Source: JACQPU01 sp039961715
GTDB lineage: Bacteria; Bacteroidota; Ignavibacteria; UBA10030
Direction of reading: 5' to 3'
DNA length: 64,000 nucleotides
NCBI GenBank assembly: GCA_039961715.1
Contig: JABRVW010000100.1
Span: forward strand, 1-64,000
Of the stretch, positions 6,909 through 15,152 are shown in pieces. A model generated the notes under the pieces. It was not told the origin of the DNA and did no database searches. It was given only the letters and a program-made list of their open reading frames with translations. The stretch's first letter is position 1. Each line of letters opens with the position of its first letter. Made by a program: the position numbers and the translations under genes.

Positions 6909-9650
6909 ATGGTCGACAAAGAGACAAAAGCAGCGGCGATCGTTGACCAGCCCGAGCGATCCACCGGAAAGCGCGGACTTACCTTTCAGCGCGCTTTCAC
7001 AAAGCCCGGCGTCCATCCGTTCGATGAGATCGAGTGGGAGCTTCGCACCGCGGTCATTACCAACGAAAAGGGTGAACGAATTTTTGAGCAGAAGGACGTC
7101 GAAATCCCGAAGTCGTGGTCGATGACGGCGACCAACGTTGTGGTCTCGAAGTATTTCCACGGTGCGCTCGGAACGCCCGAACGCGAACACAGTGTGCGTC
7201 AGCTCATCGAACGCGTTGCGCGGACAATTCAGCGCTGGGGCATTCAGGGCGGCTACTTCGCCTCCGAAGAGGATGCAGAGACGTTCTATCATGAGCTCTG
7301 CTTCCTCCTCGTGAACCAGTACATGTCGTTCAACAGTCCGGTCTGGTTCAACGTGGGCGTCGAGGAACATCCGCAGTGTTCCGCCTGTTTCATCAATTCC
7401 GTCCGTGACTCCATGTCGTCCATTCTCGACCTCGCAAAGACCGAGGGGATGCTGTTCAAGTACGGCTCAGGCACGGGCTCGAATCTCTCCACCCTGCGCT
7501 CTTCGCGCGAGAAGCTCTCCGGAGGCGGCACGGCTTCCGGTCCGGTCTCCTTCATGCGCGGCTTCGACGCGTTTGCAGGAGTGATCAAGTCCGGCGGAAA
7601 AACGCGCCGCGCGGCCAAGATGGTGATCCTCAACGCCGACCATCCGGATATCGTCGATTTCATCAACTGCAAGGCCGAGGAAGAGAAGAAGGCCTGGGTG
7701 CTGATCGAAGCCGGATATGACGGCGGGTTCAACGTCGCGGGCGGCGCCTACGATTCCATCTTCTATCAAAACGCCAACCATTCGGTCCGTGTCACGGACG
7801 AATTCATGAAGGCGGTGCTGGAAGACAAGGAGTGGGTGACCAAGGCGGTGCTCGATGGCCGGCCGATGGAGAAGTTCCGCGCGCGGGACCTCATGAAGCA
7901 GATTGCCGAGGCGGCATGGATCTGCGGCGATCCGGGCATGCAGTATCACAGCACAATCAACAACTGGCATACGTGTTCCAACACTGCTCCGATCAACTCC
8001 TCGAACCCGTGCAGTGAGTACATGTTCCTGGACGACACGGCCTGCAACCTGGCCTCGCTGAACCTGATGAAGTTCCGGACTGAGGGCGGCGATTTCGACG
8101 TCGAATCTTTCCGCAAGGCCGTGCAGGTCACGATCACCGCCATGGAGATCGAGGTGGATAATGCGAGTTATCCGACCCCGGCCATCACGCAGAACAGCTA
8201 CGATTACCGTCCACTGGGCCTGGGTTATGCGAATCTGGGCGCGTTGCTGATGTCGCGCGGCCTTCCCTACGACAGCGAGGAAGGGCGCTCGATGGCGGCG
8301 GCAATCACCTCGCTCATGTGCGGCGAGGCCTACCGCCAGTCGGCCCTCATCGCAAAGGAGATCGGGCCGTTCAAGGGATTTGCGATCAACAAGGAGCCGA
8401 TGATCAATGTGATGCAGAAGCACGGCATCCATGCCGAGCGCATCAACAAGGAGCTCGTGCAGGAGGATCTGTGGGAAGCGTCGGCAGACGTTTGGAAGGA
8501 TGTCGTGAAGTTCGGCAGGCAATACGGCATCCGTAACTCCCAGGCGACCGTGCTCGCGCCGACCGGCACGATCGGGTTCATGATGGACTGCGACACCACC
8601 GGCGTGGAGCCCGATATCGCCCTGGTGAAATACAAGAAGCTGGTGGGCGGAGGCCTGCTCAAGATCGTGAACCAGACCGTTCCGGAAGCGCTGGCCAAGC
8701 TGGGGTACGATGACGAGCAAATCGAGCACATCGTGGCATACATCGACAAGAACGACACGATCGAAGGGGCTCCGCACCTCAAGGAAGAGCATCTGCCGGT
8801 GTTTGATTGCGCATTCAAGCCCGCCAACGGGACCCGGTCAATCCATTACATGGGCCATATCAAGATGATGGCCGCCGTTCAGCCGTTCCTGTCCGGCGCG
8901 ATTTCCAAGACCGTGAATCTTCCCACCGACGTCACGGCGGACGAGATCATGCAGGCGTACATTGAGGGATGGCGGCTTGGCTTGAAGGCCATTGCCGTCT
9001 ATCGGGACGGCTGCAAGCGGACACAGCCCTTGAGCACGTCGCTGAAGGGCGAGGACAAGAAAGCCGCCAAATCCGGCACGCCGGTGCGCAGGCGCCTGCC
9101 CGACGAGCGCCAGTCGATCACCCACAAGTTCAGCATTGCGGGGCATGAGGGCTACATCACCGTGGGCATGTTTGAAGACGGCATGCCGGGCGAGGTGTTC
9201 ATCACGATGTCCAAGGAGGGCTCGACCATCTCGGGCCTCATGGACTCCTTCGCCACGGGCATTTCGATCGCGCTCCAATACGGCGTGCCCCTGAAGGTCA
9301 TGGTGGACAAATTCAGCCATGCACGCTACGAGCCTTCAGGCTTCACCAACAATCCGGATATCCCGATTGCCAAGTCCATCAGCGATTACATCTTCCGCTG
9401 GTTGGGCCTGAAGTTCCTGCCGAAGGAAGGCGAGGAAGCCACTGCACCGGTTGAGGCAATCTCGGCGTCAAAGGAAAAGAAGACCGAAGGGAAGCCGGCG
9501 AAGGTTGCGTCGAGCCTGGAGAGCAGCGAGAAGGTGGTTTTTCAGACCCAGTCCGACGCCCCTCCCTGCCATGAGTGCGGAAGCATCATGATCCGGAGCG
9601 GAAGCTGCTACAAGTGCCTGCAGTGCGGCTCGACGAGCGGATGTTCGTGA
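6909..9650 (+). CDS. nrdJ: Class II (adenosylcobalamin-dependent) ribonucleotide reductase
   Basis: NrdJ reduces ribonucleotides to deoxyribonucleotides using a cobalamin-derived radical and works with or without oxygen. The 913-residue protein has the FNSPVWFNVG entry motif, a redox cysteine candidate in HPQCSACF (C157 and C160), the NPCSEY catalytic triad N366-C368-E370, and APTGTIGF. A TSCPD domain follows (GHEGYITVGMFEDG to SDYIFRWLG). The protein ends in a cysteine-rich zinc-ribbon-like tail (CHECGS, CYKCLQCG) that can shuttle electrons to the active site. I chose ATG 6909 because GAGGAG lies 8 bases upstream; an earlier TTG at 6861 would start inside the leader. It is monocistronic with its own promoter, leader and terminator. 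No other RNR class is in the window. Confidence 0.96.
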   Translation: MVDKETKAAAIVDQPERSTGKRGLTFQRAFTKPGVHPFDEIEWELRTAVITNEKGERIFEQKDVEIPKSWSMTATNVVVSKYFHGALGTPEREHSVRQLIERVARTIQRWGIQGGYFASEEDAETFYHELCFLLVNQYMSFNSPVWFNVGVEEHPQCSACFINSVRDSMSSILDLAKTEGMLFKYGSGTGSNLSTLRSSREKLSGGGTASGPVSFMRGFDAFAGVIKSGGKTRRAAKMVILNADHPDIVDFINCKAEEEKKAWVLIEAGYDGGFNVAGGAYDSIFYQNANHSVRVTDEFMKAVLEDKEWVTKAVLDGRPMEKFRARDLMKQIAEAAWICGDPGMQYHSTINNWHTCSNTAPINSSNPCSEYMFLDDTACNLASLNLMKFRTEGGDFDVESFRKAVQVTITAMEIEVDNASYPTPAITQNSYDYRPLGLGYANLGALLMSRGLPYDSEEGRSMAAAITSLMCGEAYRQSALIAKEIGPFKGFAINKEPMINVMQKHGIHAERINKELVQEDLWEASADVWKDVVKFGRQYGIRNSQATVLAPTGTIGFMMDCDTTGVEPDIALVKYKKLVGGGLLKIVNQTVPEALAKLGYDDEQIEHIVAYIDKNDTIEGAPHLKEEHLPVFDCAFKPANGTRSIHYMGHIKMMAAVQPFLSGAISKTVNLPTDVTADEIMQAYIEGWRLGLKAIAVYRDGCKRTQPLSTSLKGEDKKAAKSGTPVRRRLPDERQSITHKFSIAGHEGYITVGMFEDGMPGEVFITMSKEGSTISGLMDSFATGISIALQYGVPLKVMVDKFSHARYEPSGFTNNPDIPIAKSISDYIFRWLGLKFLPKEGEEATAPVEAISASKEKKTEGKPAKVASSLESSEKVVFQTQSDAPPCHECGSIMIRSGSCYKCLQCGSTSGCS

Positions 9651-9711
9651 GGCAGGATAGCTAGTGAGATAATTTTCAGACTGTTTTACGCGTTAGGAGT
9701 CGAAAAATTGC

Positions 9712-9756
9712 AATCGGCGCGCTTGCCTCAAAGGGTAGGCGCGCCGATTTGTTTTT
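9712..9756 (+). terminator. Intrinsic terminator after nrdJ
   Basis: AATCGGCGCGC (9712-9722) pairs perfectly over 11 bases with GCGCGCCGATT (9739-9749), followed by TGTTTTTG. It is a textbook rho-independent terminator about 60 bases after the nrdJ stop codon. Confidence 0.9.
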
Positions 9757-9826
9757 GTTAGAAGTGACAGAGGTCAGGCGAGACGATCTACTGAAGGCGG
9801 TTTTGACCGGCAGGGACAATCCCCCG

Positions 9827-9847
9827 AATTGTGGCTCACGCAAACTT
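9827..9847 (+). repeat. 21-bp direct repeat, left copy, bracketing the RAYT cassette
   Basis: The 21 bases starting AATTGTGGCTCACG are repeated exactly, in the same orientation, at 10724-10744. The two copies are the outermost repeats on each side of the transposase gene. Confidence 0.75.
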
Positions 9848-9848
9848 G

Positions 9849-9912
9849 GCGTACCAATCCTTGTTCGCTGTCATGGACCACTCCATGACAGCGCATTGGC
9901 CTGCCCAAACCA
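9849..9912 (+). repeat. REP-like repeat, left copy, with perfect 11-bp hairpin
   Basis: CGCTGTCATGG (9866-9876) and CCATGACAGCG (9883-9893) form an 11-bp perfect stem with loop ACCACT. The surrounding about 62 bases (from GGCGTACCAATCC to GCCCAAACC) recur in direct orientation at 10648-10710 with scattered mismatches. Confidence 0.7.
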
Positions 9913-9956
9913 TGGCAACGTGTTACCGTCGGACGTTTGAAGGAGTGGGGGTATCC

Positions 9957-10676
9957 ATGGGACGTCGTGGCCGACTTTCTCTCACTCATTTCACCCGCTA
10001 TTTTGTCACAACGACGATTCATCGGTTCCGCCCTGTCTTCACGATCCCGGAGTGTTGCGATGCACTCATAGCAAACATCCGTTACTATCGCGAAAAGCAT
10101 GAATTCCGGGTTTTCGGGTTTGTCATCATGCCAACCCACTTTCACTGGTTACTCGAAGTTGTCCCCGAGAAGGCCACTCTCTCAGACGTGATGAGAGATA
10201 TCAAGAAGTACGCTGCATGGGATATCCTCGATATTCTTGAACAACGTGGACGTCGTGATCTTCTGAGGTCATTCACTCTTCAGTCCGGCAGGATCGTGAC
10301 TCAACATCGACATCTTTGGATGAAACGTTTTGACGACAAGTATATTCGTGATGAGCTCATGTTCGCTTCAACACTGCGGTACATCCACAACAATCCTGTG
10401 AAAGCCGGACTTGTGAGGAAACCCGAGGACTACAAGTACTCAAGTGCGCGGAACTACACACTCGGAGATCACTCGGTTCTCGATGTCTCCACAGAATGGT
10501 ATACATCTCAGTGCTATCGTGGGACGGTGGCACCGCCGGATGTCTGTCCCTGCTCTCAGTGCCACCGTGGGACGATGGCACCGCCGGAATTAGGGGAACC
10601 GCTTAGCGAAACGGTGGCACAGGAGACATTGGGGATCGCCGGTCCACGGCATTCCAATCCTGGTTCGCCGTCATAG
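9957..10676 (+). CDS. REP-associated tyrosine transposase (RAYT, Y1/HUH family)
   Basis: A 239-residue Y1-type single-strand transposase related to IS200/IS605 TnpA. The HUH-type metal site is visible as THFHWLLEV, the catalytic tyrosine is probably in IKKYAAW, and the FGFVIMPTHFH and YIHNNPVKAGLV signatures are those of RAYTs. RAYTs bind and cut REP palindromes and are usually single-copy, domesticated genes. I set the start at ATG 9957 with AAGGAG about 11 bases upstream; the open frame reaches back to 9831 through the left repeat. The last about 60 residues are translated repeat: two copies of a REP-like palindrome give SQCYRGTVAPPD and SQCHRGTMAPPE, and the stop codon lies inside the right flanking repeat. 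So the C-terminus has been built from its own target sequences. Confidence 0.9.
   Translation: MGRRGRLSLTHFTRYFVTTTIHRFRPVFTIPECCDALIANIRYYREKHEFRVFGFVIMPTHFHWLLEVVPEKATLSDVMRDIKKYAAWDILDILEQRGRRDLLRSFTLQSGRIVTQHRHLWMKRFDDKYIRDELMFASTLRYIHNNPVKAGLVRKPEDYKYSSARNYTLGDHSVLDVSTEWYTSQCYRGTVAPPDVCPCSQCHRGTMAPPELGEPLSETVAQETLGIAGPRHSNPGSPS
10506..10588 (+). repeat. Two tandem REP-like palindromes inside the RAYT 3' end
   Basis: A 35-base unit occurs at 10506-10540 and 10554-10588 with three differences and a 48-base (16-codon) pitch, so the frame is kept. Each unit has an imperfect palindrome: GTGCTATCGT/ACGGTGGCAC, and GTGCCACCGT/ACGATGGCAC, with a GGG loop. In the first copy the changes are wobble-compatible. 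A truncated third copy (ACGGTGGCAC) follows near 10611. Confidence 0.75.
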
Positions 10677-10710
10677 ACCACTCCATGACAGCGTACAGGC
10701 CCGCCCAACC
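10648..10710 (+). repeat. REP-like repeat, right copy
   Basis: This is the direct-orientation partner of 9849-9912. The core hairpin region 10666-10693 differs from the left copy at only two positions and contains the RAYT stop codon (10674-10676). Confidence 0.7.
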
Positions 10711-10723
10711 TCACTCCTCCGGC

Positions 10724-10744
10724 AATTGTGGCTCACGCAAACTT
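10724..10744 (+). repeat. 21-bp direct repeat, right copy
   Basis: Exact copy of 9827-9847 in the same orientation, just upstream of the next gene. It could be a duplicated target or a trace of recombination at insertion. Confidence 0.75.
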
Positions 10745-10779
10745 TTCCGATATTCCTCCATCACTTTCGAAGATTCGTC

Positions 10780-11154
10780 ATGACGAAGACATCCATTCTC
10801 CCCAACGCTATCCAGATGCCGGCCGGCAAGATCAAGAGTGAACGGCTCGTGCCGTGGTTCGAGCCGAAGAAACAAACCGGATTCTTCGGCGTCAAATCGG
10901 GCAAGATCCATCCCCATGGACTTCTCGTGGAACTGGACAAACCACTGTCCGCCGAGGACCTTCTCAAGATGATCCAGGAACATCACAAGGTGGCTCTCGG
11001 AAAGAAAGATGCATTGGCCATTCTGGAGAAGTACGTCGTTGCCCTCCAGGCGTACAGAGCAGGCAACGTGATCTTCATCCACTACTCCAAAACCGGTGAC
11101 TTCTCGATCGACAAGGTCGCGGAAAGCCCGCCAATGGAGCAGAAGAGATTCTGA
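10780..11154 (+). CDS. Conserved-looking hypothetical protein, 124 aa
   Basis: I do not recognise a family. The protein is soluble and mixed alpha/beta, with no signal peptide or membrane segment. It starts MTKTSILPNAIQMP and has an aromatic- and glycine-rich stretch (WFEPKKQTGFFGVKSGKIHPHG) followed by a helical middle (SAEDLLKMIQEHHKVALGKKDALAILEKYV). The ATG at 10780 is preferred over the TTG at 10726, which lies within the 21-bp repeat. The ribosome site is weak. It stands alone between the RAYT cassette and the pirin gene. Confidence 0.6.
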   Translation: MTKTSILPNAIQMPAGKIKSERLVPWFEPKKQTGFFGVKSGKIHPHGLLVELDKPLSAEDLLKMIQEHHKVALGKKDALAILEKYVVALQAYRAGNVIFIHYSKTGDFSIDKVAESPPMEQKRF

Positions 11155-11234
11155 CAGAATGGAACGCACCTGGTCCCTGGCATAACCTTTAATCCCGAAC
11201 GGGTTTTCCGCGATTGTCCGTCGGAAGCCTCGAA

Positions 11235-11256
11235 GGCGTCGGATTCATCCGACGCC
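11235..11256. other. 9-10 bp perfect palindrome downstream of the hypothetical gene
   Basis: GGCGTCGGA (11235-11243) and TCCGACGCC (11248-11256) form a strong GC-rich hairpin without a following T run. It may be a weak terminator for the upstream gene or an REP-like unit. Nothing else is visible in 11155-11328. Confidence 0.4.
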
Positions 11257-11328
11257 GTGCTCTTGGAACGCATCGGCCTCGATCATTGTTCTCAAGAGCA
11301 ATGAATTGAGCAACGAAAGGAAGAACTG

Positions 11329-12228
11329 ATGTCTCTCAGACCTGTAAAACAGATCATTCAATCCCAACCCACGCTCGAAGGAGCCGGCGTGAAGCTGAGG
11401 CGGGCGTTCGGGTTCGGCAAAACCGGCGATTTCGATCCTTTCCTCCTGTTGGACGATTTCCGCAATGAGAATCCGGACGATTACAGAGCCGGCTTCCCGT
11501 GGCACCCTCATCGAGGCATTGAGACGATCACGTACGTCCTCACAGGAACGGTCGAGCACGGCGACAGCCTGGGAAACAGTGGAATGCTTGGCGCAGGCGA
11601 CGTCCAGTGGATGACAGCCGGACGGGGCATTCTGCACCAGGAAATGCCCAAAGGCGACCCACAGGGGCGCATGCACGGTTTCCAGCTCTGGGCAAACCTG
11701 CCCTCATCCCTCAAAATGACGAAGCCGCGATACCAGGATGTGCCGTCGGCGGAAATCCCCCAGGTTGGCGATGACGATGGAACAATCGTGCGCGTCATTT
11801 GCGGCTCATTCTGGGGCAAACGCGGCCCAGTCGATGGCATCGCCGCGGATCCGCGGTACCTTGACGTCTGGGTCCCGCCCGGAAGGCGCAAGACCCTCCC
11901 GGTGGATACCTACAACAACGCGTTTGCTTACGTGTTCGAAGGTTCGGGATCGTTCCGTGGAGCCTCCGATCCCCTTCCGGTAAAGACCGAGATTGCCGGG
12001 ACGGACGAAACCGTACTTTCCGAGGTCAGCAACAGGTCCCTCGTCCTCTTCGATACTGGCGACGAAATCAGCGTCCAGGCCGGGGACCGCGGAATACGGT
12101 TTCTGCTGGTTTCCGGACGGCCGATTCAGGAACCGGTCGCATGGGCCGGCCCCATTGTGATGAACACAGTCGCCGAGCTGAAGCAGGCCTACGCCGAGCT
12201 GAATGACGGGACGTTCATCAAGGACTGA
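11329..12228 (+). CDS. Pirin family protein (cupin)
   Basis: A bicupin protein of 299 residues. Bacterial pirins bind one metal in the N-terminal cupin; some have quercetinase activity and others modulate central metabolism, so the exact role is open. The metal ligands expected from human pirin are present: two histidines in PWHPHRGIET and the His/Glu pair in GILHQEMP. Glycine turns LGAGDVQWMTAGRG mark the first cupin, and a second cupin begins near DVWVPPG. Start ATG 11329 has AAAGGA 7 bases upstream. The thioesterase gene follows 12 bases after the stop, so the two may be cotranscribed. Confidence 0.92.
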   Translation: MSLRPVKQIIQSQPTLEGAGVKLRRAFGFGKTGDFDPFLLLDDFRNENPDDYRAGFPWHPHRGIETITYVLTGTVEHGDSLGNSGMLGAGDVQWMTAGRGILHQEMPKGDPQGRMHGFQLWANLPSSLKMTKPRYQDVPSAEIPQVGDDDGTIVRVICGSFWGKRGPVDGIAADPRYLDVWVPPGRRKTLPVDTYNNAFAYVFEGSGSFRGASDPLPVKTEIAGTDETVLSEVSNRSLVLFDTGDEISVQAGDRGIRFLLVSGRPIQEPVAWAGPIVMNTVAELKQAYAELNDGTFIKD

Positions 12229-12240
12229 CCCACGTCATCC

Positions 12241-12702
12241 ATGAGTCCGAACCCACCCGCACTGGCATCCTCAGTAAAGTTTGAACGCTTCGAGATCCCT
12301 GTGACGATCGGGCCTGCCGACATTGACCGGCTCGGCCACGTCAATAATGTGGTGTACGTGCGATGGGTCCAGGATGCCGCGGTGGCCCATTGGAAGGCCC
12401 GCGCGACGCAGGAACAACAGGAGAAGTATCTCTGGGTTGTGGTGCGCCACACAATCGAATACAAGCGGTCTGCACAGAAGGATGATGCCATCCTTGTCCG
12501 CACCTGGGTCGGAAAGGCAAGCGATCTGACCTTCGAGCGGCACACCGAAGTCTTGCGTGAACGGGATCGGAAGGTTCTCGCGACCGCCACAACCGTCTGG
12601 TGCCCTGTCCACCCGGAGACTCTCAAACCTGTGAGAGTCACCGCCGACGTTCGCGAGCGATTTTCCGTTCCAGAGACGGAAACAGAAACGGAAAGATCGT
12701 GA
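12241..12702 (+). CDS. Acyl-CoA thioesterase (4HBT hotdog fold)
   Basis: A 153-residue hotdog-fold protein of the YbgC/FadM type, which hydrolyses acyl-CoA or acyl-ACP thioesters. The signature DIDRLGHVNNVVYVRW holds the catalytic aspartate and the helix cap of the family, and the length is typical. The specific acyl substrate cannot be told from sequence. The gene ends in GTGA, so its stop overlaps the GTG start of the DinB-like gene, which implies translational coupling. Confidence 0.88.
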   Translation: MSPNPPALASSVKFERFEIPVTIGPADIDRLGHVNNVVYVRWVQDAAVAHWKARATQEQQEKYLWVVVRHTIEYKRSAQKDDAILVRTWVGKASDLTFERHTEVLRERDRKVLATATTVWCPVHPETLKPVRVTADVRERFSVPETETETERS

Positions 12703-13208
12703 TTCAACGCCTCGAGAGAGATTTCCTTGTTCACTTCCTCGCCGCGGTCGCCTATCGAACGCAAAAGGCAATCCGCGGAGCTCCGGAACCCTTCTGGACG
12801 TTTTCTGCCGGGAATCAAGTCCGCACACCGGCTGAGATTCTCCGGCATATGACCAGCGTGCTGGGATATGCCCGGACGTTCATTCTGGGCGGTGAGTATC
12901 CGCGGGCACCCGAACCCCTGGGTGATATGGCCGCCGAGATCGAACGGTTTCACGATTTTCTTGAGGATCTCGGCAGGCTCCTCCGCGGGGGAGCCACGCT
13001 GAACGGGATCACCGAGAGACAACTGCTCCAGGGCCCGTTTTCCGATGTCATGACGCATGCCGGACAACTTGCCCTCCTCCGCCGTCTTCACGGCTCTCCC
13101 GTGCCCCCAGAGAACTTCATCTATGCCGACATCTCCCCCGACCGGCTGGGATCTGATCAGGCACCGCCATTGCGCCCTGACAAGGATTGGCCCGAAAAGC
13201 CGCGCTGA
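12699..13208 (+). CDS. DinB-like (DUF664-type) four-helix protein
   Basis: A 169-residue helical protein resembling the DinB/YfiT superfamily. Histidines that would bind the metal in such proteins appear in ILRHMTSVLGYA and in VMTHAGQLALLRRLHG. Members include thiol transferases using bacillithiol or mycothiol, but many have no known function, so none is assigned. GTG 12699 overlaps the stop of the thioesterase gene by four bases (GTGA), which is the reason for this start; the open frame continues upstream inside that gene without a good site. Confidence 0.7.
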   Translation: MIQRLERDFLVHFLAAVAYRTQKAIRGAPEPFWTFSAGNQVRTPAEILRHMTSVLGYARTFILGGEYPRAPEPLGDMAAEIERFHDFLEDLGRLLRGGATLNGITERQLLQGPFSDVMTHAGQLALLRRLHGSPVPPENFIYADISPDRLGSDQAPPLRPDKDWPEKPR

Positions 13209-13247
13209 ACCTTGCACAGGTGAGCTGTTTTCCGTATTCTTTCATTC

Positions 13248-13454
13248 ATGAACCTCACGTCGTCTTTGCGCTTCTTGTCGGGCGTTCTCCATTTCACCGG
13301 ATGTCAGCCCAGAACGGGAGATGACCGGGTTTCGTCCGAATTTCCACTGAAATACTTCCTCGTGTCGATCAATCAGCGGGCCGTCACAGTCTGTGGAATC
13401 AGGAGCAAGGCCATCAACTACCGGATGCTCGACACCGAGATCCGCAGAAAGTGA
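13248..13454 (+). CDS. Possible small protein, 68 aa
   Basis: A short open frame (MNLTSSLRFL...) fills the 258-base gap before the next gene. It has an ATG but no clear ribosome site, and no family is recognised. It may simply be untranslated leader for the following membrane protein. Confidence 0.2.
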   Translation: MNLTSSLRFLSGVLHFTGCQPRTGDDRVSSEFPLKYFLVSINQRAVTVCGIRSKAINYRMLDTEIRRK

Positions 13455-13466
13455 AGGAGCATCCAT

Positions 13467-13862
13467 ATGCTGGAGAACCTTGCAGAATTGTATACCCATG
13501 CTGGAGAATGGGGAGATCCAATTCTCATTGCCACCGCCGCGCTGTTCCTGGCGGGATGGGTCATGCTGTTCACGGTCAGAATGGTCAAGAGGTTTGTTTT
13601 TTATTCAGTCGTTGCCCTCGTTTTGCCCAACGCGGTCGGCATCGTGGGCTATGTGGAATCGATCGAGGACTTCGAGGAGACCGTCCTTGAGCGGGCCGAG
13701 GATCTTTCCGGCTCCGCGGGCGACACAATGGAAGATTTTTCCACATCCCCTCTTTACCTTGGTTTGATCGGAAGCTTCCTCACGCTCATCCCGGGACTCC
13801 TGGGCCTTATGAGGTCGCGCAAGGGTCAGCAGGATCACCGTCGCGAGAACTCATCCTCTTAG
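13467..13862 (+). CDS. Small membrane protein of unknown function, 131 aa
   Basis: I do not recognise the family. There are two hydrophobic hairpin-like regions, about residues 18-35 (PILIATAALFLAGWVMLF) and 44-60 (FYSVVALVLPNAVGIVGY), then an acidic segment (ESIEDFEETVLERAEDL). A third membrane segment lies near residues 95-115 (LYLGLIGSFLTLIPGLLGLM), and the tail is basic. Start ATG 13467 is supported by GAAGGAG 7 bases upstream. It precedes the M19 peptidase gene by about 70 bases. Confidence 0.7.
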   Translation: MLENLAELYTHAGEWGDPILIATAALFLAGWVMLFTVRMVKRFVFYSVVALVLPNAVGIVGYVESIEDFEETVLERAEDLSGSAGDTMEDFSTSPLYLGLIGSFLTLIPGLLGLMRSRKGQQDHRRENSSS

Positions 13863-13931
13863 GCCTTTCCTTGCATTTCTCAGTCTTATCGGCTATTCTA
13901 TGCAGCAATCATTGCCATGAAAGGACTATTC

Positions 13932-15152
13932 ATGAAACGAGCTGCCTTCGCCGGTTTCCTTCTCCCCCTTCTTCTCTCTTTCACCGGCGCACAGTCCAAC
14001 CTACCGGACGCCAGCCTAGCAAACAAGGCCGTTCGGCTGGCCCACGAATTCATCATCGTCGACGGTCATGTTGACATTCCGTACCGCCTGAAGAACCGCT
14101 ATGAGGACATTTCCGTCCGTACCCCGGGTGGTGACTTCGATTACGTTCGTGCACGCGAGGGCGGTTTGGATGCCCCGTTCATGTCGATCTACATTCCCTC
14201 GGATCGCGAAAACAATGGTGCAAAGGCCCTGGCCGACACGCTCATTGACATGGTGTACGAGTTTCAGCGGAAGTGGCCCGACAAGTTTGCCGTGGCAACG
14301 TCCGTCGACGACGTTCGGAGAAATTTTGCAAAGGGCCTGATTTCACTCCCGATGGGAATGGAGAACGGCGCACCGCTCGAGGGCAGGCTGGAGAACCTGA
14401 AATACTTCCACGAGCGCGGCATTCGCTACATCACGCTCACCCACGGCAGGGATAATCACATCTCCGATTCGTCCTACGATACGACGCGAACCTGGAAGGG
14501 GCTGAGTCCGTTCGGCAAGATGGTTGTTGCGGAAATGAACCGTCTGGGCATCATGGTCGACGTGTCCCACATTTCCGACGATGCTTTTTGGCAGGTCATC
14601 AAGCTCACGCGGGCACCCGTCATTGCTTCCCATTCGTCCTGCAGGGCGTTCACGCCGGGATTCGAGCGAAACATGTCCGATGACATGATCAAAGCCCTGG
14701 CAAAGAACGGCGGCGTCATCATGATCAATTACGGCTCTTCCTTCCTCAGCAAGGAATTCCAGGAGAAGGAAGATATCGTTCGTTCCCAGGTGCGCCGTTA
14801 CATGAGGGAGAATAAGCTTTCGTTTGGAGATCCCGCCGTTGAGGCCTATTTTGCAAAGATGAAGCAGGAACACGGTCTTGAGAACGCCGACGTCAGCATC
14901 GTTGCAGACCATATCGATCATGTGGTGAAACTGGTGGGAATCGACCATGTCGGCCTCGGATCCGATTTCGACGGTGTCGGTCCGACGCTTCCCATCGGCC
15001 TCGAAGACGCCTCAAAAATCCCGAATCTGATTCATATTCTTCTTGAGCGGGGCTATTCAGACGAAGACATCCGCAAGATCTGCGGAGAAAATGCCCTGCG
15101 CGTCTGGTCGAAGGTGGAGGAGGTGTCAAAGAAGCTCATGGGGATGAAATGA
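13932..15152 (+). CDS. Membrane/renal-type dipeptidase (peptidase M19), exported
   Basis: A zinc dipeptidase that cleaves L-Xaa-D-Xaa or L-Xaa-L-Xaa dipeptides. It starts with a signal peptide (MKRAAFAGFLLPLLLSFTGAQ), so it works outside the cytoplasm. Binuclear metal ligands fit VDGHVDIPY (His and Asp), the bridging Glu in MGMENGAP, histidines in VSHISDD and ASHSSCRA, and Asp in GLGSDFDGVG. I preferred ATG 13932 because AAAGGA sits just upstream and the signal peptide then starts correctly; ATG 13917 is five codons earlier. Its stop overlaps the start of the M55 peptidase (ATGA), so the two are coupled. Confidence 0.93.
   Translation: MKRAAFAGFLLPLLLSFTGAQSNLPDASLANKAVRLAHEFIIVDGHVDIPYRLKNRYEDISVRTPGGDFDYVRAREGGLDAPFMSIYIPSDRENNGAKALADTLIDMVYEFQRKWPDKFAVATSVDDVRRNFAKGLISLPMGMENGAPLEGRLENLKYFHERGIRYITLTHGRDNHISDSSYDTTRTWKGLSPFGKMVVAEMNRLGIMVDVSHISDDAFWQVIKLTRAPVIASHSSCRAFTPGFERNMSDDMIKALAKNGGVIMINYGSSFLSKEFQEKEDIVRSQVRRYMRENKLSFGDPAVEAYFAKMKQEHGLENADVSIVADHIDHVVKLVGIDHVGLGSDFDGVGPTLPIGLEDASKIPNLIHILLERGYSDEDIRKICGENALRVWSKVEEVSKKLMGMK

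Noticed and set aside
7467..8792. Long open frame (441 codons) on the minus strand opposite nrdJ
   Set aside because: It is a shadow of the strongly biased nrdJ coding frame; the composition is histidine/arginine-rich without any recognisable motif.
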